Notes under the pieces: model-generated | Databases searched by the model: none | The model's input: the letters and a program-made list of their open reading frames with translations, nothing else | What the model was told of the DNA's origin: nothing | In this document: one piece after another, positions 36,927-48,975 of the stretch | Numbering within the stretch: the first letter of the stretch is position 1 | Layout: every line of letters starts with the position of its first letter | Assembly: GCF_041296265.1 (NCBI RefSeq) | Contig: NC_091695.1 | Location: forward strand, 17,033,001 to 17,097,000 | Origin: Equus caballus | Taxonomy: Eukaryota; Chordata; Mammalia; Perissodactyla; Equidae | Direction: 5' to 3' | Length of the DNA: 64,000 nt | Program-made: the position numbers and the translations under genes

Positions 36927-37874
36927 ATGGGACATAGTAACAATGTAACAGAATTTGTCCTCCTGGGCCTCACTCGGGATCCTGAGGGGCAAAAAGCATT
37001 ATTTGTCCTGTTTTTACTCATCTACATTGTGACAATGGTGGGCAACCTGCTCATTGTGGTGACTGTCTTTGCCAGCCCTTCTCTGGACTCCCCAATGTAC
37101 TACTTCCTTGCCTATCTATCACTCATGGATGCAATTTATTCCACTGTCATTTCACCCAAATTGATTATAGATTTACTTTTTGACAAAAAGACAATTTCCT
37201 TCCCAGGTTGCATGGGACAGCTCTTTCTAGAACACTTATTTGGAGGTGCTGAGGTCTTCATTCTGGTGGCAATGGCCTATGATCGCTATGTGGCCATCTG
37301 TAAGCCGCTGCACTACTTGACTGTCATGAATCAACACGTTTGCATCCTGCTGGTGGTGGTGGCCTGGGTGGGAGGTTTTTTGCACTCTGTGGTTCAACTT
37401 CTCTTTGTGTGCAGTCTCCCCTTTTGTGGCCCCAATGTCATTGACCACTTCATCTGTGACATGTACCCATTATTGGAACTTGCCTGCACTGACACCTACT
37501 TTGTAGGTTTCACTGTGGTTGCCAATGGTGGAGCAATCTGTATGGTCATCTTCATCCTTCTGCTAATCTCCTATGGAGTCGTCCTGAATTCCCTTAAAGC
37601 TCACAGTCAGGAAGGGAGGCGCAAAGTCCTGTCTACCTGCAGTTCCCACATCACGGTGGTTGTCCTCTTTTTTGTTCCCTGTATTTTCATGTATGTTAGA
37701 CCTGTTTCCAACTTTCCCATTGATAAATCCATAACAGTGGTTTATACAATTATCACTCCCATGTTGAATCCTTTAATATACACCTTGAGAAATTCGGAGA
37801 TGAAAAATGTCATGGAAAAACTCTGGTGTAAAAAATTAACCTCAGATGGAATAAGAATGTGTCACCCACTCTGA
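36927..37874 (+). CDS. Olfactory receptor, family 4 (OR4A/OR4C-like), OR gene 2
   Basis: An odorant receptor of 315 codons in one exon, coupled to Golf in olfactory neuron cilia. Motifs: NVT glycosylation site at 6-8, GN at 39-40, PMYYF at 56-60, TM3 end [10 protein letters not shown] at 116-125, loop cysteines 95/167/177/187, SYG from 215, [10 protein letters not shown] at 232-241, NPLIY at 281-285. The ATG gives the standard OR N-terminus. It aligns gap-free with OR gene 1 (by eye about three quarters identical over the first 60 residues) and with OR gene 3. Its TM2-TM3 stretch (ISPKLII...KKTISF) is especially like human OR4A and OR4C46. Possible polyadenylation signals lie near 38,052 (gatgaataaaaggc) and 38,090. 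No lesion is visible and it is probably functional. Confidence 0.96.
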   Translation: MGHSNNVTEFVLLGLTRDPEGQKALFVLFLLIYIVTMVGNLLIVVTVFASPSLDSPMYYFLAYLSLMDAIYSTVISPKLIIDLLFDKKTISFPGCMGQLFLEHLFGGAEVFILVAMAYDRYVAICKPLHYLTVMNQHVCILLVVVAWVGGFLHSVVQLLFVCSLPFCGPNVIDHFICDMYPLLELACTDTYFVGFTVVANGGAICMVIFILLLISYGVVLNSLKAHSQEGRRKVLSTCSSHITVVVLFFVPCIFMYVRPVSNFPIDKSITVVYTIITPMLNPLIYTLRNSEMKNVMEKLWCKKLTSDGIRMCHPL

Positions 37875-38249
37875 ACACATTTGTTACTAGCTCTAAAATA
37901 ACAAACAGGCAGTAAATTCTCACAATGAATGACTTAGTGAATTCAATGGATTCTCTAGGGATGCTTGTCTTTATTACACAAAAGCATCGCTAAAGTAGAA
38001 TCGATTGTCCTTTGAGGTTAGAATGAATCTAATAGAGAAATTCTGGAGGATGAATAAAAGGCACAGATATTTGTCCTATTACAAAGAAAAATAAACTAAG
38101 TTCCACCTTGCAACTTTGTTTTTCTCAGTTTATATTGAAATAGGACTTTAGAAGAAAGAGTATTTTCTTTTCAAACGTGAAAAACAAGCTACCTTTGAAA
38201 ATTTACTTTCACTCAAATTAATGAGTCAGCAGTTTGGCTAATACTCAGA
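37875..38249. other. 3' flank of OR gene 2
   Basis: Non-coding. It contains two candidate AATAAA signals (about 38,052 and 38,090) for the receptor transcript. No repeat recognised. Confidence 0.5.
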
Positions 38250-38662
38250 ACAAACTTCTGGGGCTGAAGTTCATGACTACGAGCCCATTGCTTTGCTGTG
38301 ATGTGGGCTTCTTGGTTAGAGGCAATGTTGGGTGGGATTTAATGGCAATGAATAAAAAGAGTTTTGTGAATCCATGTACAGGAGTGCTATAAACAGAATG
38401 TGTCTATTCCTGTGAAAACAAATCACTGCTTTGCCTCTTTCATGATTAGCTGGTCTCATATAATAAATGTGATAGCAAATATCTGACTGGTGCTGTATCG
38501 TGTTCTCTGCAATGGGCTTTATTGATGCCAGTTTGACATTATGCTTCAGAGGCTGCCAGAAAAAGGTTGGTGAGGACAAATCCATATTTTTAAGCCCATG
38601 CATAATATTAGACTGCTATTAGATTCAGTTTTTACATCAATTCATTTAGCAAGCAGTGAGAG
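38250..38662 (-). mobile_element. ERVL integrase-region remnant, fossil, left half
   Basis: Antisense ERVL pol: gagcccattgctttgctgtg, cttcttggttagaggcaatg, gtgtctattcctgtgaaaac and aagcccatgcataat follow the ERVL integrase order. It is old and broken. A class I LTR is inserted at its right end and ERVL sequence resumes at 39,317. Confidence 0.75.
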
Positions 38663-39316
38663 TGTTACTGGCTCTTAGTTAATATCAGCCCTGATATTTG
38701 TTCCCCTACAGTGAACCCACCATATACGAGTCAAAACTAAAACACACATTTGCAGTTCCCTGGTTCTTTAGTTACACTCATGTGTAAATGCTTGTTTCTT
38801 TAACCTCTGACTGCCTGAGCTTTACAACCAAATACAAGTTACAAATTGTTAAAGTCCAGATGGCCTCATGCTGGTCTCCCAGTAAAGTTGTGGCCAATCC
38901 CAGGACCTTGAAGTTCTTTTACAGAGAAACTAATGTCCAGAGAATATCAAGAAACTGAAGCTTCCCAGGCCCAACTCCTCAGCTTCCTGACGTCAGAGTC
39001 TACCTTCCACCATGGAGATAAACAGCCAAGGACACTCTTCTGAGAAATCCTTCCTTTGTCTCTTCCGCTGGAAGCAGCCCCAGACATAGGCCGATGGGAA
39101 AATGCTGACCGAGAATGCCAAAGCCCCCCTCCCATAGCTAAAACCCCAAATAAAACCCCCTACCTGTTTCTTAACAGGGAGAGAGCAATTTTTGAGGCAC
39201 TAGCTCTTGCTTTTATCCCTCTGCCTGGCAAAGTAAAGCCTTTCCTTTTTCACTTGAGACTCTTGTTCTCGTTATTTGGATTGGTGTCGGGATCAGAGAC
39301 CAAACTTTCGGTAACA
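38663..39316 (+). mobile_element. Class I ERV solo LTR (gammaretrovirus-like), fossil
   Basis: A 654-bp LTR bounded by the short inverted ends TGTTAC and GTAACA and by a 4-bp target duplication AGAG on both sides (38,659-38,662 and 39,317-39,320). Four-base duplications are usual for class I ERVs. The 3' part has class I-type features: ccccaaataaaaccccc, a ttcttaacag tract, and the R-U5-like cttgttctcgttatttgg and ggtgtcgggatcagaga. No internal region, so this is a solo LTR. It is younger than the ERVL fossil it sits in. The intact 4-bp duplication and ends suggest moderate age. Confidence 0.85.
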
Positions 39317-39740
39317 AGAGCTTGGAAAGAACTTGACTGATATTCATAGATGGGTCATCTTGTCAACTTGCCCATCAAGAGTTTCTCCTGGATTGTCTGG
39401 TGGGCATTTATGTGGAACAAATGTCTTTACACATCACACTCATTCTAAAAGGTCTGTTCACTGCCTTATTATGTTCCGTACATTTTTGTCACCAAACTTT
39501 CAATCTTTTTCTTTCTAAGTTCCTGACCAGCTGGCCAAGCCAAGAATTGGGTAGATCAATGCCTCAGGTCATCTCTTCCTTGCAAATTCTACAACCAGAT
39601 ATGCCTCCTTAAAAAATGCTTACTGGGGTTATTTCCTTTCACTGCTCCCTTTTGTGACCATTCTTGTAGGACCATATGCTATAATAATATTTTTCCTGAA
39701 GTCAGGGCACTGTGTAAATCCATATACATAAGTGATTTTT
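39317..39740 (-). mobile_element. ERVL RNase H-region remnant, fossil, right half
   Basis: Antisense ERVL continues after the LTR: gactgatattcatagatgg, tcatcttgtcaacttgcc, gggcatttatgtggaacaaa, tttttgtcaccaaactttca. The boundary toward 39,740 is approximate. Old and broken. Confidence 0.72.
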
Positions 39741-39894
39741 TTTTGCCTTTAAAAAAAATCTGATTCTCTTAGGTGACCTTTTTTGATACCCTAGGTGTGA
39801 ATGAGAGAGAAGTGATGAAGCAAAAGGAGCAGTTAATAAGGAAATTTAAAAATAGACGACCAAGTTTTAATCTTTAAAAAACACTTTATTTTTA

Positions 39895-40119
39895 TTTTTA
39901 TGAAAGATTTTATTTTTTTCCTTTTTCTCCCCAAAGCCCTCCGGTAAATAGTTGTATATTCTTAGTTGTAGGTTCTTCTAGTTGTGGCATGTCGGACGCC
40001 GCCTCAGCGTGGCTTAGATGAGTGGTGCCGTGTCCACACCCAGGATTCGAACCGACGAAACACTGGGCCACCTGCTGCAGAGCACGTGAACTTAACCACT
40101 CGGCCACGGGGCTAGCCCC
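39895..40119 (-). mobile_element. ERE SINE at the 3' end of an L1M
   Basis: Antisense ERE with a clear box B complement (aggattcgaaccgacgaaa) and head (ccactcggccacggggctag). Imperfect duplication aaacactttattttta (39,878-39,893) against aaagcactttattctta (40,120-40,136). The 107-codon frame across it is not a gene. Confidence 0.9.
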
Positions 40120-40129
40120 AAAGCACTTT

Positions 40130-42785
40130 ATTCTTAAAGCAGTTTTTAGTTCACAGCAAAATTGAGTGGAATATGCAGAGACCCTATATATCCCCCGTCC
40201 CAAAATAGGCAAAATCTCCTCTATTATTGACATCCTACAACACAGTGGTATATTTGCTACATTTGATGGATCTACATTATAACATCATTTCACCTCTAGT
40301 CCATAGGTTACATTAGGATTCACTCTTGACATTTAACTTCTTGTAAGTTTGAAAAAATGTACAATGACATGAATCCACCACTGTACTATTGTATAGAGTA
40401 GATTCACTGTCCTAAAAATCCTCTCTGCTCTGCCTGTTCTTCCTTCCCTCCCCATTAACCTGTAACAAACACTGATCTTTTTACTGTCTCCATAGTTTTC
40501 TCTTTTCCAAAATGTGATACAGTTAGTATAATACAGCATGTAGTCTTTTCGGATTGGCTTACTTCACTAAGTAATATGCATGTAAGTTTCCTCCATGTCT
40601 TCATGTTTTTATAGCTCATTTCTCTTTATTGTTGAATAACATTCTCTTGTCTGGATATACCAGTTTATTTATCCATTCTTCTACTGAAGGACATCTTGGT
40701 TGTTTGGGAAACTATGACAGGGTTTGGCAATTATGAATGAGGCTGCTATAAACATCCATGTAAGACTTCTTTGTGGATGAAAGTTTTCAACTTCTTTGGA
40801 TAAATACTAAAGAACATGATTGCAGGAATGTATGGTAAGAGTATGTTTTAGTTTTGTAAGAAACTGTCAAATGTCTTCTAAAGTGGTTTCACCATTTTGC
40901 ATTCCTACCAACAATGAATGAAGAGTTCTTGTTCTACGTTCTTGCCAACATTTGGTGCTGCCTGTGTTTTGTATTTTGGCCATTCTAATAGGTGTGTAGT
41001 AGTATCTCATTGTTAATTTAATTTGCAATAGCCTAATGACACAGGATGTTGAACACTTTTCCATATACTTACTTCTGCAGAAGTATACTGAATATCTTCT
41101 TTGGTGAGGTGTCTGTTAAGGCTTTTCCTCACTTTTTGATATGATTGTTCGCTTTCTTATCATTGAATTTTAAGAGTTCTTTGTATATTTTGGCAAAAGA
41201 CCTTTATTAGATATAACTTGCAAATATTTCTCCCAGTCTGTAGCTTGTCTGCTCATTCTCTTGCATTGACTTTTACAAAGCACAAGTTTTACATTTTCAT
41301 AAGGTCCAGTTTATTATTATTTTCATTCGTGGATCCCACTTTCCATGTTGTAACTAAAAAGTCATTGCCAGACTAAAGATCATCTCTATTTTCTCCTATC
41401 TTATATTCTAATGGTTTTATATTTTTGCATTTTATGATCCATTTTGAGTTCATTTTTCTGAAGAGTATAAGGTCTCTGTCTAGATTTATTTTTTTGAATG
41501 TGTGTCCAGTTGTTCTAGCACCATTTGTTGAAAAACTATCTTTGCTCCATTATACTGTCTGTTCCTTTGTCAAAGATCAGTCGACCATATTTATAAGGGT
41601 CTGTTTCTGGGCTCTCTCTTCCGCTCTGTGGATCTATTTATGTATTTTTTCATCACGACCAGACTGTATTCTTTATTGTAGCTTTATAGCAAATTTTGAA
41701 GTCGAGGGTATCAGTCCTCCAGCTTTGTTCTCCTTCAATATTGATTTGACTATTCTGAGTCTTTCACTTCTCCATATAAACTTTAGAATCATTTGGTTGA
41801 TATCCAGAAAAGGAATTGCTGGAATTTTGATGGGGATTCCATTGAATCTATGGTCAAGTTAGGAAGAACAGGTACCTTGACAATACTGAGATTTCTCATT
41901 CATGAAAGTGGAATATTTTTCCATTTATCTATTTCCTGTTTGATATCCTTCATTAGAATTTTGTCATTTTCCTCATATAAGTCTTATAATATGTATTTTG
42001 CTAGATTTATACTTAAGTATTTCATTTTTGGGGGAGGTGTTAGTGTAAATAGTGATGTGCTTTTCATTTCAAATTCCATTTTTTCATTGCTAGTATATAT
42101 TAATCTTGTATCCTTGAACCTGGCTATAATCTCTTATTAGTTCCAGGAGTTTCTTAAAATCAATTTGGTTAGATTTTCTACATAGATGGTCATACCATCT
42201 GTGAGCAGACAGTTTTATGTCTTCCTTCCTACCTCCATATCTTTTATTTCCTTTTCTTGTCTTATTGTATTAGCTATGATTTTCAGTACAATTTGAAAAG
42301 CAATGGTGGGAGGGGACATCCTTGTCTTGTTCCTGATCTTAGCAGGTAAGCTGTGAGTTTCTCACGTTAAATATGATATTAGCTGTAAGGTATTTTGCAG
42401 ATATTCTTTATCAAGTTGAAGAAGTTCCTTTCTATTCCTATTTCCCAACAATTTTTATCATGAATGGGTGTTGAATTTTGTCAGATGATTTTTCTGAATC
42501 TATTTATATGATCATGTGATTTTTCTTCTTGAGCCTGTTGATGTGATGGATTATATTCATTGATTTCAAATGGTGAACCAGCCTTGCACACCTGGGATAA
42601 GCCCCACTTGGTCATGAAGTATAATTGCTTTTATACATTGTTGGATTTGATTTGCGGATATTTTGTTGAGGAGTTTTGTGTCTATGTTCATGAGAGATAC
42701 TGGTCTGTAGTTTTATTTTCTTTTAATATGTTGGTCTGATTTTGGTATCAGGGTAATGATAATCTCACAGAATGATCATCTTAGA
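40130..42785 (-). mobile_element. Old L1M, 3' UTR plus C-terminal two thirds of ORF2
   Basis: Antisense L1: the 3' UTR from gcagtttttagttcacagca, then ORF2 in order (gacatcttggttgtttggg, accatttgttgaaaaac, tctccatataaactttagaa, ttgatggggattccattgaa, atttcatttttgggggagg) up to the start of the RT near 42,785. It is 5'-truncated and heavily mutated with no long ORF. It is clearly more diverged than the nested pair at 8.5-21.6 kb. Confidence 0.88.
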
Positions 42786-43394
42786 CGTTGTTGATTTTTC
42801 ACTTTATTCACCTTTTTACTGGTTGTTAGGATGGAGTGGCGACTTTTAAGTTCCCAATGTGCCCTACTGGCTATGGAAATTTGAGTCCATGCTAAAGCAA
42901 ATTACTTGTGCCTTCTGCACCTGTTTGAGCCGATAAATATATATATCATTTCTTTTTAAAATAGCAAGCAGTTATACATACACATTTTAGTAATTTGTTG
43001 GATAAAATAACACCTTTTTAACAATGAACATTTTTGTTCTCATTGTCTCTTGGAATCCCGTGGTTGAATTTTGTCTGTATCAAAGCCTGTTAGCAAGCCT
43101 TGAATTGCTTTGTCAACAGGAGAATTTTTGCCAAAGGAAGAGTGTAATGAGTCATTAAAAATCCTAAGTGTCTACACTGTGAGTCTCCTATGGATGTTTA
43201 CCAGATACACAGATTATATCACTTTATGACCTGAAAAATTTCCAGTGTGATTCATCTTCAATGTCACAAGGTTCATTTTTCAGGGTAAATTTTACTACAA
43301 CCAGGATCTTCTGTAGAGTCTTCTCTTGCTCTAAACTCACTCAAAATTTGCAACTTTTTAGGTAACCCCATAAACTGATGTATATATCCAATGT
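42786..43394. other. Unassigned spacer
   Basis: No gene or nameable repeat. AT-rich. Confidence 0.45.
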
Positions 43395-45660
43395 GTTATA
43401 TGTTGCTTTCAAAATCTGAAAAGTGAAGGGAAGCACTTCCAGAATGGTGGAATGATGGTCTATGAAAATTCATTCCTTCATGAAAAAAATGAAAGTACTA
43501 GTAAAAATCATCAAAATAAACTTTTTTGGAGATCTGGAAATTAATAAAAGACTTTCAATAATCTAGGGATTGTTTATTTTTTTTAAAAAAAAAAGCTGAA
43601 TGCTGGAAACAACGCTGAGTTCTGTGGCATTTTAACTCTCCCTATTACATACCCCTCTCCCCAGGACCTTAGAACTTTTGCAATCATGATACCCATGAAA
43701 ACCAGGAGTCTGATATTCATTGGAGGGGGCTGAACAGGTTGAGTCCTCCAGACTTCGCTTCAAGAGATTTGTTTTATCTTTCAGCACCTTATAGTCTCCA
43801 TCTGCAGGGCTTGTTTTTATCTAATCTGACTCAGAGCTCATGCTGTCAGGAAATTTTCTCTAAGGCATTTATCTAAGAAAAATCGAACGCAAAACATCTA
43901 ACATCCCAGTTTCCCAAGGTGAAAATAATAAATGGGACAAACAAGAAGCTGACCCAAAAACTTAACAGAAAAATCTGTGGAATGAGATATCGATAGAGGA
44001 GTTTGAAAAGCCCCTATATATCCCTGGGACTCTAGAAGGCCATGTGCATGCCCATGCCTGTATGAATTCTCAGGAATTACCTAAGAAAGCTCTAACCTTT
44101 CAATGTCAACTAACCTTGAGGCTCTGCACAAAGGAAGTGAAGGGTAGAGTATAGTTGTAAACTTCTTGCTGGACCATTGAAGACATGCCCCAATATACAC
44201 ACATAATCCCTCGTTAGGCCTGGGAGACTGATGGTTTAACACATTTAAGGAAATTGCCAACCAATAATTAGCTGACCACTAAACAAACTGAGCAAAGACT
44301 TCAGGGGAAACTCATGACAAAGAATTCAGATGTTAAAATTAGTCCAGGAAAGTCAATGAAGGAACAAGTTGCAACAATAACAAACAGGAACTACAAGAAA
44401 TTCTGAGCGGTAGTGGTGGGGTAAATATAATTTCCAGAGCTGCCGCATTATATTATTTAAATTTCTAGTTTTCATCAAAAAAGTAAGACAAGCAAAGAAA
44501 CAGGAATGTATGACTCATACAAAGAAAAAAAACCTGCAATAGATACATACTGTCCCTAAGGCAGCCTCGATGGTGGACTTACTACACAAAGACTTTAAAT
44601 TAGTTATTGAAAAATATTCAAAGAATTAAAAAAGCCATTTCTAAAGAGCTAAAGGAAAGAACTATAGAACAATGCTTCAACAACTAAATGATTTATAACA
44701 ATCAATGAATGAAAATTTTTAAAAAGAACCAAAAGAAATTCTAGAGTTGAAAGTACAATAATTGAAAGGAAAAATCCATTAAAGTGGCTCAATATAAGAA
44801 TAAACAATTGATGAGGTTAAAGGCAGGTCACTGAGATTATCCAGTCTGAGAGACGGAAAGAAAAAAGGATGCAGAAAAATGAACTGAGTCTCAGAGACCT
44901 GTGGAGAAACCACAAGAATACCAACATACACATATGAGGGTCCAAAAATAAGAGGAGATGGAGGTACAAGTAAAAAGAATATTTGAAAAAATGATTAAAT
45001 TAAAAAAATTTGATGAAAATCATTTTTCTACACATCTATGAAGCTCGATGAAGGCCACCTAGGATAAACTTAAAGAGCTATACCAAGCACATCATAACCA
45101 AACTGTGGAGGCCAAAGAAAAAGAGAGAATCTTGAAAACTGCAAGAAGAGGCAACTCATTACCTACCTACAAGGTGTCCTCAATAAGATTGACAGACAAT
45201 ATCTCATCAAAAACCATGGAAGCCTGAAGACAGTGGATAACATACTCAATGTGCTGAAGGAGAAAAAAACACTGTCAGTCCAGAATTATACATCATGCAA
45301 AACCATCATTCAGAAATGAAGAAAATATATTCTCAGATAAATGAAAATTGACAGAAATCATTACTAGTAGATTTGCCCTAAAACAGACAGTAAAAGCAGT
45401 CCTTCAGGCTGAGAAGATAGCTCACTAGATAGTCTCTTGAATTCACAGGAAGAAATGAAGAGCACTGGTAAAAATATCTAAATAGGCAAACATAAAAGAC
45501 AATATAAATATGTATATATATATTTGCTTCCCATTCTTTTATGATGTGATTTAAAAGACAATAGCATAAGCAAGTCAAAACCTATGTGAATGCCCTTATG
45601 GTATATAGAGATGTACTTTGTATGATGATAAGAGTACAAAGGAGAGGGAAAGAGAATGGA
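43395..45660 (+). mobile_element. HAL1/L1M-like element with ORF1 remains, sense
   Basis: Starts with gcacttccagaatggtggaa (the L1-type 5' UTR start), has about 1 kb of 5' UTR, then ORF1-like sequence from about 44,490: aagaaacaggaatgtatgac, actacacaaagactttaaat, aagaaccaaaagaaattct, gagagaatcttgaaaactgc, acaaggtgtcctcaataaga. No ORF2 follows before 45,660, which fits HAL1 ('half-L1', ORF1 only) or a 3'-lost L1M. The ORF is broken in many places. Confidence 0.65.
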
Positions 45661-45669
45661 GCTATATAA

Positions 45670-45792
45670 AAGCAAACATTTTATTTAATCGCATATCATA
45701 ACATTTTAAAGTGTATAATTTAGTGATTTTTAGTGTGTTGACAAAGTTCTGCAACTATCGCTACTGTCTAATTCCAGAAGCTTTTCTTCATT
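45670..45792 (-). mobile_element. Short L1 3'-UTR-like fragment, antisense
   Basis: The phrases taaagtgtataatttagtga, tgttgacaaagttctgcaac and ctactgtctaattccagaag match the antisense 3' UTR seen more fully at 48,640. It lies between the two HAL1-like copies. Confidence 0.5.
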
Positions 45793-45814
45793 CCTAAAAG
45801 CAACCCAGGGCAGA

Positions 45815-46900
45815 GGATTCTGGGAAGATGGTGGAGTGGGGCACACCAGAAATCTGCCTCCCCAACTGGACGATAATTACACTGGCAGAATCTGTCTGAT
45901 ATAACATATTCTAGAACTCTGGAGTCTATTGAAGGCTTACGGCTTCCAGGGCAAAGCTTGGATGGTAGATTGCAGTTAATTTCGGTCAATTTCAGCTCTT
46001 GGCAGAGTAGCAGCTCCTCATCCTCTCCCTCCTCAGCCCCGTGGCAGGCGGCTGTGCCTGTGTTCCTGGAGCAGCCTGCACACAGCTTTTGGGAGACAGA
46101 GTGGGCAAAAATGACCTACCCTCCAGATATCAGGATCTGTGCTCTGATCACTGCTGTTTCTGATCACAAAGGTGCAGACAAAGAGATGGTGGCCATTGTT
46201 GTTGCATCTCCTCTCATTGCTAAAAGCTCTTACTTCTATGGTTGAAGTGAGTTCCATGGTGTTTAAAGGGGATGATGCCTTTTTCTCTCCTTCATTTTTC
46301 TCTTTTTCCTTTTTGAGCAGGATATCAAAGAATAGGACATTCAAAAGTAACTGCATATACTAGGGAAATTAGAAAGTCACCATGCATACCCAGGGGAAGG
46401 ATGAGGCTCAGAAAAGACCTGGGAAGACCTTAAGTGTACACCTCAGGCTGATCCTTGGCATGGAGACAGCCTACAACAATAAAAAACAAAACAAAACAAA
46501 ACAGTAACAATGGCAACTAAACCAAAAGAAAACGAGTAATCAGCAAATCTGGGCAACGGAGGAGAATCTGTTTTCCAGAGTTACCACATTGTTAGATTCA
46601 GATGTCTAGTTTTCAACATAAAACCACAAAGCATATGAATAAATGGGAAAGTGTGGCCCATTCAAATGAAAAAAAATCAGCAGAAATTGTCCTTAAAAAG
46701 ACCTAATGACTGACAAAAACTTTAACACCGCTAATCTTAAAGAAACTCAAGGAGTAACAGAAGATAGGGCAAAAGTCAAGAAAACCACGTATCAATAAAA
46801 TGGAAATACCAATAAAGAGATAGACAACCTCTATATCAATAAACCTCAATAAAGAGATCACATGTTTTTAGAGCACGGGTAGAGAGATTCAGATTTAAGG
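45815..46900 (+). mobile_element. Second HAL1-like element, 5' UTR and start of ORF1
   Basis: Begins gattctgggaagatggtgga, a GC-richer 5' UTR, then ORF1-like sequence from about 46,590 (agaatctgttttccagagtt, gtggcccattcaaatgaaaa, aaagacctaatgactgac, aataccaataaagagataga). It stops near 46,900, so it is 3'-truncated. Same direction as the element at 43,395, i.e. head to tail. Confidence 0.65.
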
Positions 46901-48639
46901 ACCTGCCATTGTTATATAAAAGATATGTGAGTATCAAGTGTCAAATATTTCTGGACTTAGCTTTTATGTTTTTTTCTTATATTACTTTATAACAGTCTCT
47001 TTCTAATTATACATCCTAATTACTTGTTTCTATATTTGTTTTTTAAGAAATATTGGGGATTTTTTGTGCAAAACTTCTGAGTTGGAAGATTTTATGTGGA
47101 TGTTATCTTGTCTGAGTGAATTGAAACTTTTTGTAAATTGATTAGCAACAATCTTGTGCCATTTTCATTAAACGTATCTGCCATATACAAAGAATTAAGC
47201 TTTTTACTTCATTCCAGTGCCCTCTTGGATTTGAGAATTTTAAATATAAACTGATTAATTGAAAATAAAGTGTTCTTGTTCATGCAATCTTTTGTCTTTG
47301 CTATTATTAAGTGACTTGTTCTTTCCTGTTAGATTGCTATTTTTTCACTTAATTCCCCTAGAGTGATTGGCCAGGAGAAGCCTCTGAAAATATAGAATGC
47401 ACTGGAAGGATTATGTAGATGGTCTCAGTTGTCTAGAGCATGATTCCTCAGTGAATTTAATTTTGAACAGTCAGCCTTGGAGACAAACTGTTTGAACAAC
47501 TCAGTGAAGTGATTTATTTTTCATTGATGATTAACCCAGTCACATCTTCCTTTGCCTAGGGGAAGATTTCTCTTCGGGTATTAATGCTACTATCAAGCTG
47601 TAAAATAAAAGCTATTACCTTACTAGACATGAACTACATTAAAACTGTCATATGAACGCTCAAAAAATATCTAAAACCAAGCTCATTTCTTTGATTATCC
47701 AGCTTCCTGCAATATTGACCAAAAATGCTATTAAAGATTTGTTCCACTAATTTGATCAGTTAAACTTAATAATTAGGTTTTAAACTTGGTTCTTGATACA
47801 TATTCTCAACGACAGCTTTCAAATTTGGTGATTCATCAGTCACATCAACGTATATTCTTGATGCCAACTCTGGATAATTTCATAATCCAAACTGTAAAGT
47901 GTTTATGAAAGTTGAAGAAGATGGTCATACTTTATGTGGTCATAAAGAGATATATCCATGTGTGAGAAAGCATTTACAGCTGGGTAACTGCGTGCACCCT
48001 GATCTTTCTCTGCAGTCACACCTGGATTGATGTGGTGGCAGTCCTGACTTATCTTCATCAAACTAAATCGTCATCTTCCAGGACCAGAGATAGAATTTCA
48101 GAAACTTGGATTTAGAACAAGTGACAGAAGAGGAAATAAAAAACACAGGTAACATATTCACACAAACTCTTCACTGCTACGAGCATAGGGCAAAGTAGAC
48201 TTAGTTGGAATGAACTATGTATCGTTCTTGAGAAGCAGGTTTTGTCTTTGACCCAAAATGTTTTAAGCCAGAAGCTCCTGGCATAAAGCAGCACATGTAT
48301 TGTCTGTATTTTATGGAATATTATTGGAATAATCACAATGGAAATAATTTTCTCCAGTATTTTGTGTTCCAGTTGTTTAAATGTATACTGAAATACAGAG
48401 AATGCAGAGCAGAGCATAGCATATAACATACAACATACAATATAACATGGCACAGATATGTTCTTCAAAATAGCTTTTTCAGATTGCTTTATATAATCTA
48501 GAGAATCTAACACTTATTTGTTTTGAATCTCAGTATTTTGAAGATAATAGTAATGACTACTATAGTAGTTTAATAAATCATTACCTTGTGTCTGGTATCT
48601 TTAAGTGTTCTGGTTATGTATAGATGTTTTATTTCTGTT
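46901..48639. other. Unassigned spacer
   Basis: AT-rich sequence without recognisable gene or repeat. The 133-codon minus-strand frame at 48,112-48,513 shows no family features and lies in low-complexity AT-rich DNA. Confidence 0.45.
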
Positions 48640-48975
48640 GGTAATTTTTTTATTGTGGTAAAATATACGTAACACATTATTGTGCATCGATCACCACTAT
48701 CCATCTCCAGAATTTTTCATTGACCCAAACTGACAATGCACCCATTAAACAGTAACTCCCATTTGCTTCTCCCCCGAGCCCCTGGTAACTACTCTTGTAT
48801 TTCTGTCTCTCTGAATATGACTATTCTAGGTGACTCATAAAAGAGATCACCCTTTTGTAATCTCTTTCCCTTTTGTATCTGGCTTATTACACTTACAACA
48901 ATGTCTTCAAGGTTCATCCATGTTGTAGCATGTATCATAATTTACTTCCTTTATAAGGCTGAATAATTTATTTTA
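48640..48975 (-). mobile_element. Old L1 3' UTR fragment, antisense
   Basis: The phrases tttattgtggtaaaatatac, ccatctccagaatttttcat, cccattaaacagtaactccc, ttcaaggttcatccatgttg and tagcatgtatcataattta occur in order. This is a typical antisense L1M 3' end. Confidence 0.8.

Noticed and set aside
39056-39340. Open frame of 94 codons as a gene
   Set aside because: It sits almost wholly in the class I solo LTR.
48112-48513. 133-codon minus-strand open frame
   Set aside because: AT-rich, no family motif, no supporting splice or start context.
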